From positions 12,440 to 76,439 of the forward strand of contig JAADGH010000061.1 in assembly GCA_013152475.1 (NCBI GenBank): 64,000 nucleotides of DNA, written 5' to 3'. Within the stretch, counting starts at the first letter, position 1. Each line of letters opens with the position of its first letter. Shown here one piece after another: positions 43,811 to 51,113 of the stretch. The notes under the pieces are model-generated. The model saw only the letters and a list, made by a program, of their open reading frames with translations, searched no databases and was not told the origin of the DNA. A program made the position numbers and the translations under genes. Source of the DNA: Planctomycetota bacterium. GTDB lineage: Bacteria > Planctomycetota > Brocadiia > JAADGH01.

Positions 43811-46036
43811 ATGGATGATGCCAAGGAATTCGTTCAAGTCGCTATCCCCATCCCCCTGCGCAAGACCTTCGACTACGCCGTGCCGGAGGTCCTGCGCGGG
43901 CGGATCGAGGTAGGCTCGCGGGTGCGCGTGCCCTTCAGCCGGCGGGAGGTGGAGGGCTACTGCGTCGGGTTCGTGCCGGAGTCGGAATATGACAAGGTCC
44001 GCGATATCCTCGATGTGATCGACGAGGTGCCCATGCTCGACGCCGAGCTCCTGGAGCTGACAAAGTGGATGTCGGACTACTACTTTTGCAGTTGGGGCGA
44101 GGCGCTCGATGCCGTCCTGCCCACGGCCGTGCGCGAGGGAACGCAGACACGGAAGGTCCGTCTGGCCAAACTCAAGATCCCCCTTGACGATGTGGACAAG
44201 GTCATCTCCGAAATCGAGGCCAAAGCGCCGAAGCAGGCGAAGGTGCTGGCGATCATCGCCGAGAACGACGGCACGATGACGGCTTCTCGGATCGCCAAGG
44301 CCGTCGGCTGCACACCGTCGGTCGTCCGATCCCTGGAGAAGGCGGGGCGCATCGTCTTCCTCGAAGAGAAGGCAATCCTCGACCCGCTCCTCGACCTGCC
44401 CGTGGATAAGGTGAGCCGCTTCGAGCCGAACGACGAACAGGCGGTCGCGCTCAAGCGCGTTCGGGAACGCCTCGCCGAAAATACCTTCGGTGTCATCCTC
44501 CTTCATGGAGTCACCAGCAGCGGCAAGACGGAGATCTACCTGCAGGCCATCGCCGGCGTCGTCGCCGCCGGGAAGCAGGCGATTGTCCTCGTTCCCGAAA
44601 TCTCCCTCACGCCGCAGACCATCCGCCGCTTCCGCGCACGCTTCGACCGCGTCGCCGTTATGCACAGCCGCATGAGCAAGGGCGAGACGCACGAGCAGTG
44701 GCGGCAGATTCGCAGCGGTGAGGCGCAGATCGTCCTGGGCGTGCGCTCGGCGGTTTTCGCACCGACGAAAAACCTGGGCCTCATCGTCGTGGACGAGGAG
44801 CACGAGAACACGTTCAAGCAGGACGTCACCCCGCGCTATCACACCCGCGACGTAGCCGTCGTCCGGGCCCATCGATCCGACGCGCTCGTCCTGCTCGGGT
44901 CGGCGACGCCGTCGCTCGAGAGCTACCGCAACGCGATGACCGGAAAGTACGAGCTGGTCCGCCTGACGAAACGTATCGAGGACCGCCCCCTGCCGGTGGT
45001 GCATGTGGTGGACATGCGCGGGGAGCACCACGCGCAGAAGCGGTTCGCCCATTTCTCGCGCGACCTCCTGGAGGAGCTGCGGCGGACCATCGCCCGAGGC
45101 GAGCAGGCCATCCTGTTCCTGAACCGGCGAGGCTTCGCCACCACGGTGAGCTGCCGGAAGTGCGGCCTGGTGCTGGAGTGCGTCCGGTGCGGCATTGCCA
45201 TGACCTACCACAAATCGCGCCACGTCGCCGTCTGTCACCAGTGCGGCGCGCGTCTGACGCCACCCGATGCCTGCCCCGATTGCCAGACGCCCGACCTGCG
45301 CTTCACGGGTGCGGGGACGGAGAAGATCGAGGAGTATCTCGGCAAGCTCGTCCCCGAGGCCAACGTCGCCCGGATGGACACGGACACGATGACGAAGCGC
45401 GGCTCATACCGCGAAACCCTCGACCGATTCCGCAGCGGGGAGGTAAACGTTTTGCTGGGCACGCAGATGATCGCGAAGGGCCTGGACTATCCGAACGTCA
45501 CCCTCGTCGGCATCATCTCCGCCGACACGGCGCTGCACCTGCAGGACTTCCGCGCGAGCGAACGGACGTTCCAGCTCATCTCCCAGGTGTCCGGCCGTGC
45601 GGGACGGGGGGTGCGGCCGGGGGCGGTCATCGTCCAGACCCACAAGCCGGGGCACTACTGCATCGAGTGCGCGGCTCGTCACGACTACGAAAAATTCGCG
45701 GATGTGGAACTTGAGCATCGCCGGGCCTTGGGCTATCCTCCGTTCTCGCGCGTGGCGCGGATCGTCGTGCGCGGTCTGCAGCGCAACAAGGTGATCCAGA
45801 AGGCGAACCAGATCGCCGCGAAGCTCCGCGAGAGCGGCCTGCTGGGGCAGCGGCAGCTCCTGGGTCCCGCCCAGGCCCCCATCGAGCGGGTGAAGGAGCG
45901 CGCCCGCTGGCACATGCTGGTGAAGGCGCCGGAGTCGCGGACGCTGCGGGCGATTCTGTCGCACGCGGAAGAGGAGATGAAATCGAGCGGTGGCGTGTAT
46001 GTGACGGTGGACGTGGACCCGATGAGTATGCTGTGA
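43811..46036 (+). CDS. priA: Primosomal protein N' (replication restart helicase PriA)
   Basis: A 741-residue superfamily 2 DNA helicase that recognises stalled forks and reloads the replisome. Domains in order are the N-terminal fork-binding domain (VAIPIPLRKTFDYAVPE), winged helix (~120-190), helicase core with Walker A GVTSSGKT (~233-240) and DEEH (~322), and the zinc-binding insertion with four CxxC pairs (CRKCG, CVRCG, CHQCG, CPDC; ~445-500). Motifs V-VI (GTQMIAKGLDYPNVTLVGIISAD, QVSGRAGR) and the C-terminal domain follow. Length is normal for PriA. There is no visible ribosome site and the promoter is unusually close. Confidence 0.96.
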   Translation: MDDAKEFVQVAIPIPLRKTFDYAVPEVLRGRIEVGSRVRVPFSRREVEGYCVGFVPESEYDKVRDILDVIDEVPMLDAELLELTKWMSDYYFCSWGEALDAVLPTAVREGTQTRKVRLAKLKIPLDDVDKVISEIEAKAPKQAKVLAIIAENDGTMTASRIAKAVGCTPSVVRSLEKAGRIVFLEEKAILDPLLDLPVDKVSRFEPNDEQAVALKRVRERLAENTFGVILLHGVTSSGKTEIYLQAIAGVVAAGKQAIVLVPEISLTPQTIRRFRARFDRVAVMHSRMSKGETHEQWRQIRSGEAQIVLGVRSAVFAPTKNLGLIVVDEEHENTFKQDVTPRYHTRDVAVVRAHRSDALVLLGSATPSLESYRNAMTGKYELVRLTKRIEDRPLPVVHVVDMRGEHHAQKRFAHFSRDLLEELRRTIARGEQAILFLNRRGFATTVSCRKCGLVLECVRCGIAMTYHKSRHVAVCHQCGARLTPPDACPDCQTPDLRFTGAGTEKIEEYLGKLVPEANVARMDTDTMTKRGSYRETLDRFRSGEVNVLLGTQMIAKGLDYPNVTLVGIISADTALHLQDFRASERTFQLISQVSGRAGRGVRPGAVIVQTHKPGHYCIECAARHDYEKFADVELEHRRALGYPPFSRVARIVVRGLQRNKVIQKANQIAAKLRESGLLGQRQLLGPAQAPIERVKERARWHMLVKAPESRTLRAILSHAEEEMKSSGGVYVTVDVDPMSML

Positions 46037-46043
46037 AGAGGTC

Positions 46044-46099
46044 GAAGAGTGGAAGAGTGGAAGAATGGAAGAATGGAAGAATGGAATGATGGATGATTG
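46044..46099 (+). repeat. Tandem 8-base repeat (GAAGARTG) x ~7
   Basis: Seven units in register: GAAGAGTG twice, GAAGAATG three times, then degenerate GAATGATG and GATGATTG. It starts eight bases after the priA stop, and the last unit contains the start codon of the 56-residue membrane protein. It is purine-rich on the plus strand. Confidence 0.85.
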
Positions 46100-46263
46100 A
46101 GGAGCTGTCCGGGGGAGGCGGGAGCGTAATCAACGTCGTGCTTGCCACGGTTTTGGGCGAGGCGCTGGTGGCGGTGTTCATGCCTGGGGGCTATCCCGCT
46201 GGGTACGCCATCATTGCCCTCGCCGTCTTCATGGCGCTGATGATCCGGTCGGCGCTACGATGA
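46093..46263 (+). CDS. 56-residue hydrophobic small protein
   Basis: ATG 46093 to TGA 46261-46263. After a polar start (MIEELSGGGG) come two hydrophobic stretches, VINVVLATVLGEALVAVFM and YAIIALAVFMALMIRSAL, separated by PGGYPAG, so a two-pass membrane hairpin is likely. An in-frame stop at 46087 rules out a longer form. No clear Shine-Dalgarno is present, although the preceding tandem repeat is rich in GGAAG. I recognise no family. Hydrophobic composition over the whole frame and a clean end support a real gene, but expression is unproven. Confidence 0.45.
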   Translation: MIEELSGGGGSVINVVLATVLGEALVAVFMPGGYPAGYAIIALAVFMALMIRSALR

Positions 46264-46331
46264 TCGGTCTTGACGGGGACGGGGAATGTGGGGATAATGT
46301 GTCAAAGGAATGTTGGGAAGGGCAGGGATAA

Positions 46332-46400
46332 TGTAGGCGCAGGCTTTATGCCTGCGGAAACTGGGCGCGAAGCCCCGCACCCATACAGGGTACGGCTACA
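46332..46400 (-). repeat. Dispersed palindromic repeat (GAGCCTATCC family), diverged internal copy C
   Basis: TGTAGGCGCAGGCTTTATG through CCCATACAGGGTACGGCTACA matches the inner part of the full copy at 49994-50092, including GGCTTTATGCCTGCGG. Its ends TGTAG/CTACA are inverted. It stops just before the ribosome site of the PepSY-like gene. Confidence 0.6.
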
Positions 46401-46415
46401 TGGGGAGGTCTTGAA

Positions 46416-47210
46416 ATGACAAGAACCCGATTTGCCATCGTTGTCGCGGTTGTGATGAGCCAGATACCGTCCCTCCACGCCGCGGGGAAGCGATATCCCT
46501 ACATTGAGAAGTACACGGTCAAACTTCAGAAACTCAAAATGCCGCTCAAGGAGGCCATGAACAAGGTCATGGAGCAGTACGGCGGCATCCCCATCGGGGG
46601 CAGTCTGGAACTGGGCGAGGAGGACGGCAGCTTCATCTATTGCGTCCAGACCGTCCGGCCGGCGCAGGACGGCAAGCCGGCGAGCATCTGGGAGGTGGTT
46701 CTTGACGCCGAGACGGGCGAGATGGTCAACATGGAAAACGCGACCCGAGGCAAGGAGCGGGAGTTACGAAGGAGAGAAGAGGAACAACGGCGGGAGCGAG
46801 AGAGGGACGGAGAAAAACAAGAAAAGCAGAAGCAACCCGTCGCCGAGGGCAAGTACCCCTACGTCCAGAGATACATCGCGCAAATCCAGAAGGTCGGCGT
46901 GCCGATCCAGGAGGCGATGAGCAGCGTCATCGAGGAGCACGGAGGCATTCCCATTGCCGCGGCGATTGAGCCGGGGGACGAGGAGGAAGGCGGTTTCCTT
47001 GTCACGGTTACCACCCTCAAGCCCGGCAAGGACGGCAAGCCGACGCGGATATGGGAAATCGGCATCGACGCAGCCACGGGCGAGCTGATGCGCATCTCCA
47101 ACGCGGCGCGCTGGATTGAGCGAGATCTGAAAGAGCGCGAGGCGGATCGCGAGCGCGAGCGCAAAGAAAGAGAACAAGAACGCAAGAACGAGAAAGAGGA
47201 TGATAGGTAG
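46416..47210 (+). CDS. Exported protein with two PepSY-like repeats and charged linkers
   Basis: A 264-residue protein with a signal peptide (FAIVVAVVMSQIPSLHAAG). Residues ~27-112 and ~142-228 are homologous to each other: YPYIEKYTVKLQKLKMPLKEAMNKV against YPYVQRYIAQIQKVGVPIQEAMSSV, both ending in WEVVLDAETGEM or WEIGIDAATGEL, the hallmark of PepSY domains. PepSY units bind or inhibit peptidases or occur in metal and redox proteins of the envelope. Highly charged Glu/Arg/Lys linkers separate the repeats and form the C-terminus. GGGGAGG precedes the start. It is followed by small envelope genes on the same strand. Confidence 0.72.
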   Translation: MTRTRFAIVVAVVMSQIPSLHAAGKRYPYIEKYTVKLQKLKMPLKEAMNKVMEQYGGIPIGGSLELGEEDGSFIYCVQTVRPAQDGKPASIWEVVLDAETGEMVNMENATRGKERELRRREEEQRRERERDGEKQEKQKQPVAEGKYPYVQRYIAQIQKVGVPIQEAMSSVIEEHGGIPIAAAIEPGDEEEGGFLVTVTTLKPGKDGKPTRIWEIGIDAATGELMRISNAARWIERDLKEREADRERERKEREQERKNEKEDDR

Positions 47211-47263
47211 TTCCCGTTGCGGATCGACGCTCCTCAAAACACGCTCAAACAAGTTTGAGCGTG
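47208..47263. repeat. Dispersed palindrome with CGCTCAAAC / GTTTGAGCG arms, copy 2
   Basis: As with copy 1 it begins at a stop codon (TAG 47208-47210) with TTCC-G-TGCGGA and then has CACGCTCAAAC (47240-47250) and GTTTGAGCGTG (47253-47263) two bases apart. Confidence 0.7.
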
Positions 47264-47375
47264 GCACAGCGTTTTCCTCAAACACTCAGGGGGGCTGCGC
47301 CCAATCCCGCGCCGCGCGGCTTGGGCATATCTTTCCCCGACAGGAATTAAGTGCCCCCCGCCGAAAGGATTGACT

Positions 47376-47564
47376 ATGCGAAAGTGGCTGGCTTGTCTCG
47401 CCGCCATCTGTATCGGCACATCGCTGATCGGCTGCGCCGAGCGGGAGAAGCAAGACGAGAAGGATAAGGTCCGCGTCCAGGCGCCCTTCGTTGATGTCCG
47501 AGTCAAAGAAGACGGCAGCACGCGCGTCAAGGCGCCGGGAACGGATATTCAGGTGGACAACTGA
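47376..47564 (+). CDS. Small lipoprotein (62 residues)
   Basis: MRKWLACLAAICIGTSLIGCAE is a signal peptide with lipobox LIGC (Cys20). The mature part (~43 residues) is very charged (EREKQDEKDKVRVQ) and ends in short beta-like repeats (VDVRVKEDGSTRVKAPGTDIQVDN). ATG 47376 has AAAGGA seven bases upstream and is better placed than the TTG two codons earlier. The next small gene begins two bases after its stop, so the two are co-transcribed. Mature parts with repeated VxVxxP(F/G)xDxxV patterns occur in short envelope lipoproteins of many bacteria; no function is assigned. Confidence 0.7.
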   Translation: MRKWLACLAAICIGTSLIGCAEREKQDEKDKVRVQAPFVDVRVKEDGSTRVKAPGTDIQVDN

Positions 47565-47566
47565 CC

Positions 47567-47698
47567 ATGCAGAAATTCCTTTTGGCCTTCTACGGCATTG
47601 TGTTCATCGTGCTGGGGTGCATCGCGGCGCTGTGGATTGTAAAGATCTTGAAAAACGCGTTCGGGTACAGAGAGTCGGATGAAGACACCGACGAGTGA
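47567..47698 (+). CDS. 43-residue single-pass membrane protein
   Basis: ATG 47567 to TGA 47696-47698. One membrane segment (FLLAFYGIVFIVLGCIAALWIVKIL) is followed by a basic stretch and an acidic end (YRESDEDTDE). It starts two bases after the stop of the small lipoprotein gene, so translation is probably coupled. A Cys within the segment (LGCIAA) could also be read as a lipobox. The pair looks like a small envelope module; no family is recognised. Confidence 0.6.
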   Translation: MQKFLLAFYGIVFIVLGCIAALWIVKILKNAFGYRESDEDTDE

Positions 47699-47798
47699 TG
47701 GCCCGTGGCCCCTTGCCCTGATAACGTACGTCTCCGTCCTCTGGATTGTCCGAATGGCTCGGGCCGCCTTGTAGGGCATGAAGGGGAAGGCCAACGAC

Positions 47799-48113
47799 AT
47801 GACCATCGAGATCTTTCTTGGCTCAGCCCGACAACGGGGGCGGCACCTGAACCGTCGAACCGCACATCCGCCTGGACCTTCGCCGCGTCGATCTCGAACC
47901 CGCCGCGAGCAAGACTGCGTGGACTACCTCCTGCGCCAACGCCAGCGCAACCGCGGCCCCGTCTGTCCGCAGTGCAGGAAGAAGCCCCTGCGCTATCAGG
48001 ACAGCCGCCGTCTGTGGCGGTGCGCCGGGTGTGGGGAGCAGATGACGATTCTGTGGGGCACGCCGGAAGAGCGGCTGGAGACGCGTGTCATCGTCAAATC
48101 ACATGGCCCTTGA
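47799..48113 (+). pseudogene. Remnant related to the transposase zinc ribbon of IS1595-type elements
   Basis: A 104-codon frame whose middle reads CVDYLLRQRQRNRGPVCPQC and then WRCAGCGEQMTILWGT. The two CxxC pairs with W/YxC spacing and the TxxxGT end match the N-terminal zinc ribbon of IS1595/ISXO2-like transposases. The DDE catalytic domain that should follow is absent; the frame ends after HGP. ATG 47799 has AAGGGGAAGG upstream. It may be a decayed transposase or a domesticated zinc-ribbon protein. An Rhs remnant 0.6 kb downstream also marks this stretch as a graveyard of mobile or toxin genes. Confidence 0.5.
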
Positions 48114-48156
48114 CTTCTACAATTATAAGCGTTCCAGGAATTGCCTGAGATAGTGC

Positions 48157-48185
48157 TTGACGCGGTTTCGGAAAAGGGATACAAT
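48157..48185 (+). promoter_or_regulatory. Sigma70-type promoter for the RRM protein
   Basis: TTGACG (48157-48162), 17-base spacer, TACAAT (48180-48185). The leader is ~97 bases and contains CCCGATTTCCGGG and TTAAACCCGGAACGG, which could fold. Confidence 0.65.
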
Positions 48186-48288
48186 ACGGCCTGTGTTGAA
48201 TGCCCGATTTCCGGGTGACGTGCTCAGTTTTGTTCAGTGCTATTCTCGGTTAAACCCGGAACGGCAGGAAGAGAGACAGGAAGGGAAG

Positions 48289-48558
48289 ATGGCAAAGAAT
48301 TTGTATGTTGGCGGTTTGTCGTATGATACGACGGAGGACCAGCTGCGTCAGCACTTCGAGCAGTTCGGCGAGGTTGAGTCGGCGAAGGTCATCATGGACA
48401 GGGACACCGGTCGGTCGAAGGGTTTCGGCTTTGTCGAGATGGCCACGCAGGAAGCCGCAGAAGCGGCGATCAAGCAGTTGGATCAAAGCGAGTTCGGCGG
48501 GCGCAACATTACGGTGAACGAGGCCCGCGAGAAGAAAGACCGGGGCCCGCGCTACTAA
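48289..48558 (+). CDS. RRM-type RNA-binding protein (Rbp family)
   Basis: An 89-residue single RNA-recognition motif. RNP2 is LYVGGLS (residues 5-11) and RNP1 is KGFGFVEM (~44-51), both with the aromatic residues that stack on RNA, and the beta-alpha-beta-beta-alpha-beta order is complete. A short basic tail (NEAREKKDRGPRY) replaces the Gly-rich tail of many cyanobacterial Rbp proteins. AGGAAGGG precedes ATG 48289. Relatives bind RNA after cold shock or in general post-transcriptional control. The gene is a clean single-gene unit with its own promoter, ~100-base leader and terminator. Confidence 0.94.
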   Translation: MAKNLYVGGLSYDTTEDQLRQHFEQFGEVESAKVIMDRDTGRSKGFGFVEMATQEAAEAAIKQLDQSEFGGRNITVNEAREKKDRGPRY

Positions 48559-48594
48559 GTCGGCCTCCGTGTCACACCCCTTGAACCCATGACG

Positions 48595-48632
48595 GCAGCG
48601 GGGCGGTTGAACAGCCCCGCTGCCTAACTTTT
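48595..48632 (+). terminator. Strong hairpin terminator after the RRM gene
   Basis: GCAGCGGGGC (48595-48604), nine-base loop, GCCCCGCTGC (48614-48623), then CTAACTTTTGG. The stem has ten perfect pairs; the U-run is short. Confidence 0.7.
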
Positions 48633-48674
48633 GGGGACACCATACTTAACCCGTTGATCAGCAGAGAGTTATAG

Positions 48675-49196
48675 ACTCGCGATCTTGGTCTGATCTTTCC
48701 CCGCATTCTCGTCTCCGACCAGCCCTCTTTCACCTACGACGACAGCAGGAACCTCACCAGCGACGGCGACTTCGGTACCGCAGACGACGACTATCAGGCC
48801 ACGAGTACCGTGGGGAACCCCTACGGATTTACCGCGCGGCGGCTTGACGAAGAGACGGGGTTGATGTAGTACTATAAGGCACTGTGCTACTCTCCGCTCT
48901 TTGGCAGATTTATCACGCGCGATCCCAAGGGCTATGTGGACGGCATGAATCTGTATGCCGACTACTTCGCCCGGCAATGCGCCCGAACAGCCGCATACCG
49001 GCGGAGAATGAGATTCTGGCGAGCCGGTAGAAAGGTCATCTTCGCCGGATACATCGGGGGGAGGAGTGTTTGCTGCCCCCAAAGGAGCAAATACCTGGGA
49101 AACTGGTGCGAGGATGCGCCCTCTGCCGATAAGGTTCAACGTAGACATACCCCAACCGCACGCGCAGAGGTCATTGCGTCCTTTCCGGAGACTTGA
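48675..49196 (+). pseudogene. Rhs/YD-repeat C-terminal core fragment with in-frame stop
   Basis: In one frame the stretch reads SFTYDDSRNLTSDGDF, then NPYGFTARRLDEETGLM-stop-YYKALCYSPLFGRFITRDP and GYVDGMNLYADY. This is the conserved Rhs-associated core (normally DEETGLYYYRARYYSP...GRFxxxDP) with TAG at 48867-48869 inside it. The remaining ~80 codons after NLYADY are Arg/Cys-rich and resemble no toxin I know. No start codon, signal or upstream YD array is present, so this is the relic of a large polymorphic toxin or Rhs gene. It follows the RRM terminator directly. Confidence 0.75.
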
Positions 49197-49221
49197 CATA
49201 CGCGCGGGTATGTAGTATCCT
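49193..49221 (+). promoter_or_regulatory. Consensus sigma70-type promoter for the methyltransferase gene
   Basis: TTGACA (49193-49198), 17-base spacer, TATCCT (49216-49221). The ~92-base leader contains GGGCGG and, further on, CCGCCC as an inverted pair. Confidence 0.6.
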
Positions 49222-49319
49222 CTTACCATTTCCTGGGCGGGTGTACGCTGCGGAACCGCGCCCCTCGTGTTCGGGAACCGCCCGTCAGACGTTGCACAAA
49301 AGGCAGAAAGGTTCGTGTC

Positions 49320-49958
49320 GTGGATGAGAATCCATCTCTGTTCCAGAGACTCCGGTGGCTTGTACGGGGCGCACTCCGCAACACCTACCGACTCGGCGTT
49401 TTCTACCTCCGAAGCCGAAACGAGCTGCCCCACCTGCTCAACCGCAGGGGCCTTGTCGGCGAGGGCGCTGAGATCGGCGTCAATGTCGGGTTTTTCTCCG
49501 AAAAGATTCTCGCCGACTGGCGCGGCAGCAAGCTCTATTGCGTCGACCCCTGGCGGGAGTTCCCCCAGGAGGAATACACCGATCGCGCCAACGTCTCGCA
49601 GGAAAAACAGGACGAGCTCTACCAGCAGACGGTCGAGCGCCTCAAGCCCTTCGGCGACCGCGTCGAACTCATGCGCACCACATCCGAGGAGGCGGCCAAG
49701 GCCTTCGAGGACGGTCAGCTCGACTTCGTGTACATTGACGCCCAGCACCACTATGAGGCCGTCAAGGAGGACATCGCGCTCTGGTACCCGAAGGTGAGGA
49801 AGGGCGGCATCCTCTGCGGGCACGACTACCTGGACGGCCACGTGCGCGACTGTCTGATCGGCGTGAAAAGCGCGGTCGATGAGTTCATCGGCGAGACGGG
49901 CCTCAAGCTGGTCGTCTCGGCGGAGAAGGACTGGCCCTCCTGGTTCGTTTTTGTGTAA
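49320..49958 (+). CDS. Class I SAM-dependent methyltransferase (Methyltransf_24-like)
   Basis: A 212-residue protein. GLVGEGAEIGVNVGFFSEKIL (~44-64) is motif I (EIGVxxGxxS), KLYCVDPW is the motif II acidic strand, and LDFVYIDAQHHYEAVKEDIALWYPKVRKGGILCGHDY (~133-169) is the hallmark of the Methyltransf_24/CmcI-like class found beside glycosyltransferases and polysaccharide genes. The cofactor is S-adenosylmethionine; the substrate is probably a sugar or other small metabolite. The start is GTG 49320 with AAAGG nine bases upstream, behind a consensus promoter. It is a single-gene unit; the TlpA-like gene converges on it across a dispersed repeat. Confidence 0.85.
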   Translation: MDENPSLFQRLRWLVRGALRNTYRLGVFYLRSRNELPHLLNRRGLVGEGAEIGVNVGFFSEKILADWRGSKLYCVDPWREFPQEEYTDRANVSQEKQDELYQQTVERLKPFGDRVELMRTTSEEAAKAFEDGQLDFVYIDAQHHYEAVKEDIALWYPKVRKGGILCGHDYLDGHVRDCLIGVKSAVDEFIGETGLKLVVSAEKDWPSWFVFV

Positions 49959-49993
49959 AGGCCCCCCACAGACATACCGGGATTTCCAGCTAA

Positions 49994-50092
49994 GCGCCTA
50001 TCCAAAGAACTTGTAGCCCCAGGCTTTATGCCTGCGGGAAAACCGCATCCGTAAAGGGTGCGGCTGCAAATGCCGGTTTTTCGGATAGGCTC
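49994..50092 (-). repeat. Dispersed palindromic repeat (GAGCCTATCC family), full copy B
   Basis: A 99-base element with terminal inverted repeats: GCGCCTATCCAAAG (49994-50007) against GAGCCTATCCGAAAA read from 50092 on the minus strand. It has two inner hairpins, one giving CCGCACCC-tttac-GGATGCGG followed by TTTT on the minus strand. Its minus-strand start lies six bases after the TlpA-like stop codon, so it can terminate that gene just as copy A does for the O-antigen ligase. It encodes nothing; MITE-like. Confidence 0.8.
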
Positions 50093-50098
50093 CAAGGC

Positions 50099-50992
50099 CT
50101 ACTGCCCGTCCTGCAGAAGCAGGCCGATCGCCTTGAATAACGTTTCGTCTCGGAGATCGACGTAACGTACGATCCCCCGCCGATCCATCAGGAAGACCAT
50201 GGGGATGCTGCTCACGTTGTAGATCCGCGCCACGGGGGAGTCCCACTTCTTCCCGTCACAGTACTGAGGCCAGGCGATGGCTTGGGCCTTCAGGTGTTCG
50301 GCCAGGGCCTTTGTGTCGGTGTCCAGGCTCACGCCCACGAACTCCAGTCCCTTCTCGTGGAACTGGTCGTAGGCCTTCTTGATGTTGGGGAGATCTTGCC
50401 GGTCTGGCGGACACCATGTGGCCCAGAAGTGGATAAGGAGCGGGCGGCCGATGAAGCCCTTCAAGTCCAGAGGCTGCCCGTTGATGTCCTCCGCCTTGAA
50501 TAAGGGCGCCTTCGATCCGATCAGCTTCAGCGGCCCCAGGAGCTTTTTTGCATCGTTCGCGTTTCGCGACTGGGGGAACTCCCTTAAAAAGGCCTCGTAG
50601 TTCTCCCTGGCCTTGACCTGGTCCAGCGAATGGAGGTAGCAGAATGCCAGATGGTAGAGAATGTTCTCCTTCCCCCGACTGTCCACGGGGCCTTGGAGCG
50701 CGTCCTGGAGGACCTCCGCCGCTTCCTTGTAGCGCTCCAGGCGAATCAGGCTGACGCCGCAGAGGTATCTTGCGAAGGGCGCCTCCGGCGCATCGGGATA
50801 TTCTTTGAGCAGGGCCCTCAGATTGCGCAGGGCGAGTTCCGTGCACCTCTCCACCTCGCACGGCACACCCTTCTTGCGCAGCAGGTCCTTCGCCTCCATC
50901 AGGCGTTCGGTGGCCGTCAACTGGGCATGCGCAGGGGACGGCGCCCAGGCCCAAAGAAGCATCACAGCAGCAACAAGGCAGGCGATCCGCAT
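50099..50992 (-). CDS. Exported TlpA/thioredoxin-fold protein with CPPD active site and N-terminal TPR-like region
   Basis: A 297-residue protein. A signal peptide (IACLVAAVMLLWAWAPSPAHA) is followed by helical TPR-like repeats (~30-155, LRALLKEYPDAPEAPFARYLCGVSLIRL) and a thioredoxin fold of the AhpC/TlpA type (~158-295): APLFKAEDINGQPLDLKGFIGRPLLIHFWATWC, cis-Pro loop SSIPMVFLMD. The active site reads WCPPD (Cys194, Asp197) instead of WCxxC, so the resolving Cys is missing and normal disulfide exchange is unlikely. ATG 50992 follows GGAGA; longer reading would bury the signal. It is divergent from the haem-binding-type lipoprotein at 51114. Confidence 0.85.
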   Translation of the reverse strand: MRIACLVAAVMLLWAWAPSPAHAQLTATERLMEAKDLLRKKGVPCEVERCTELALRNLRALLKEYPDAPEAPFARYLCGVSLIRLERYKEAAEVLQDALQGPVDSRGKENILYHLAFCYLHSLDQVKARENYEAFLREFPQSRNANDAKKLLGPLKLIGSKAPLFKAEDINGQPLDLKGFIGRPLLIHFWATWCPPDRQDLPNIKKAYDQFHEKGLEFVGVSLDTDTKALAEHLKAQAIAWPQYCDGKKWDSPVARIYNVSSIPMVFLMDRRGIVRYVDLRDETLFKAIGLLLQDGQ

Positions 50993-51028
50993 CCGTCTGT
51001 CTCCGATAGCAGGGACCGATATTTGGGT

Positions 51029-51057
51029 TTGTTCTCTTTTCCCTCTTATTTTATAAT
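51029..51057 (+). promoter_or_regulatory. Sigma70-type promoter for the EB_dh-like lipoprotein
   Basis: TTGTTC (51029-51034), 17-base spacer, TATAAT (51052-51057), the only perfect -10 box among the promoters I found here. Confidence 0.55.
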
Positions 51058-51113
51058 AAACTATGCTGTATTTCCTGCAAAAAATCTTGCCCCGGTTATG
51101 GAAAGCGAATGGC

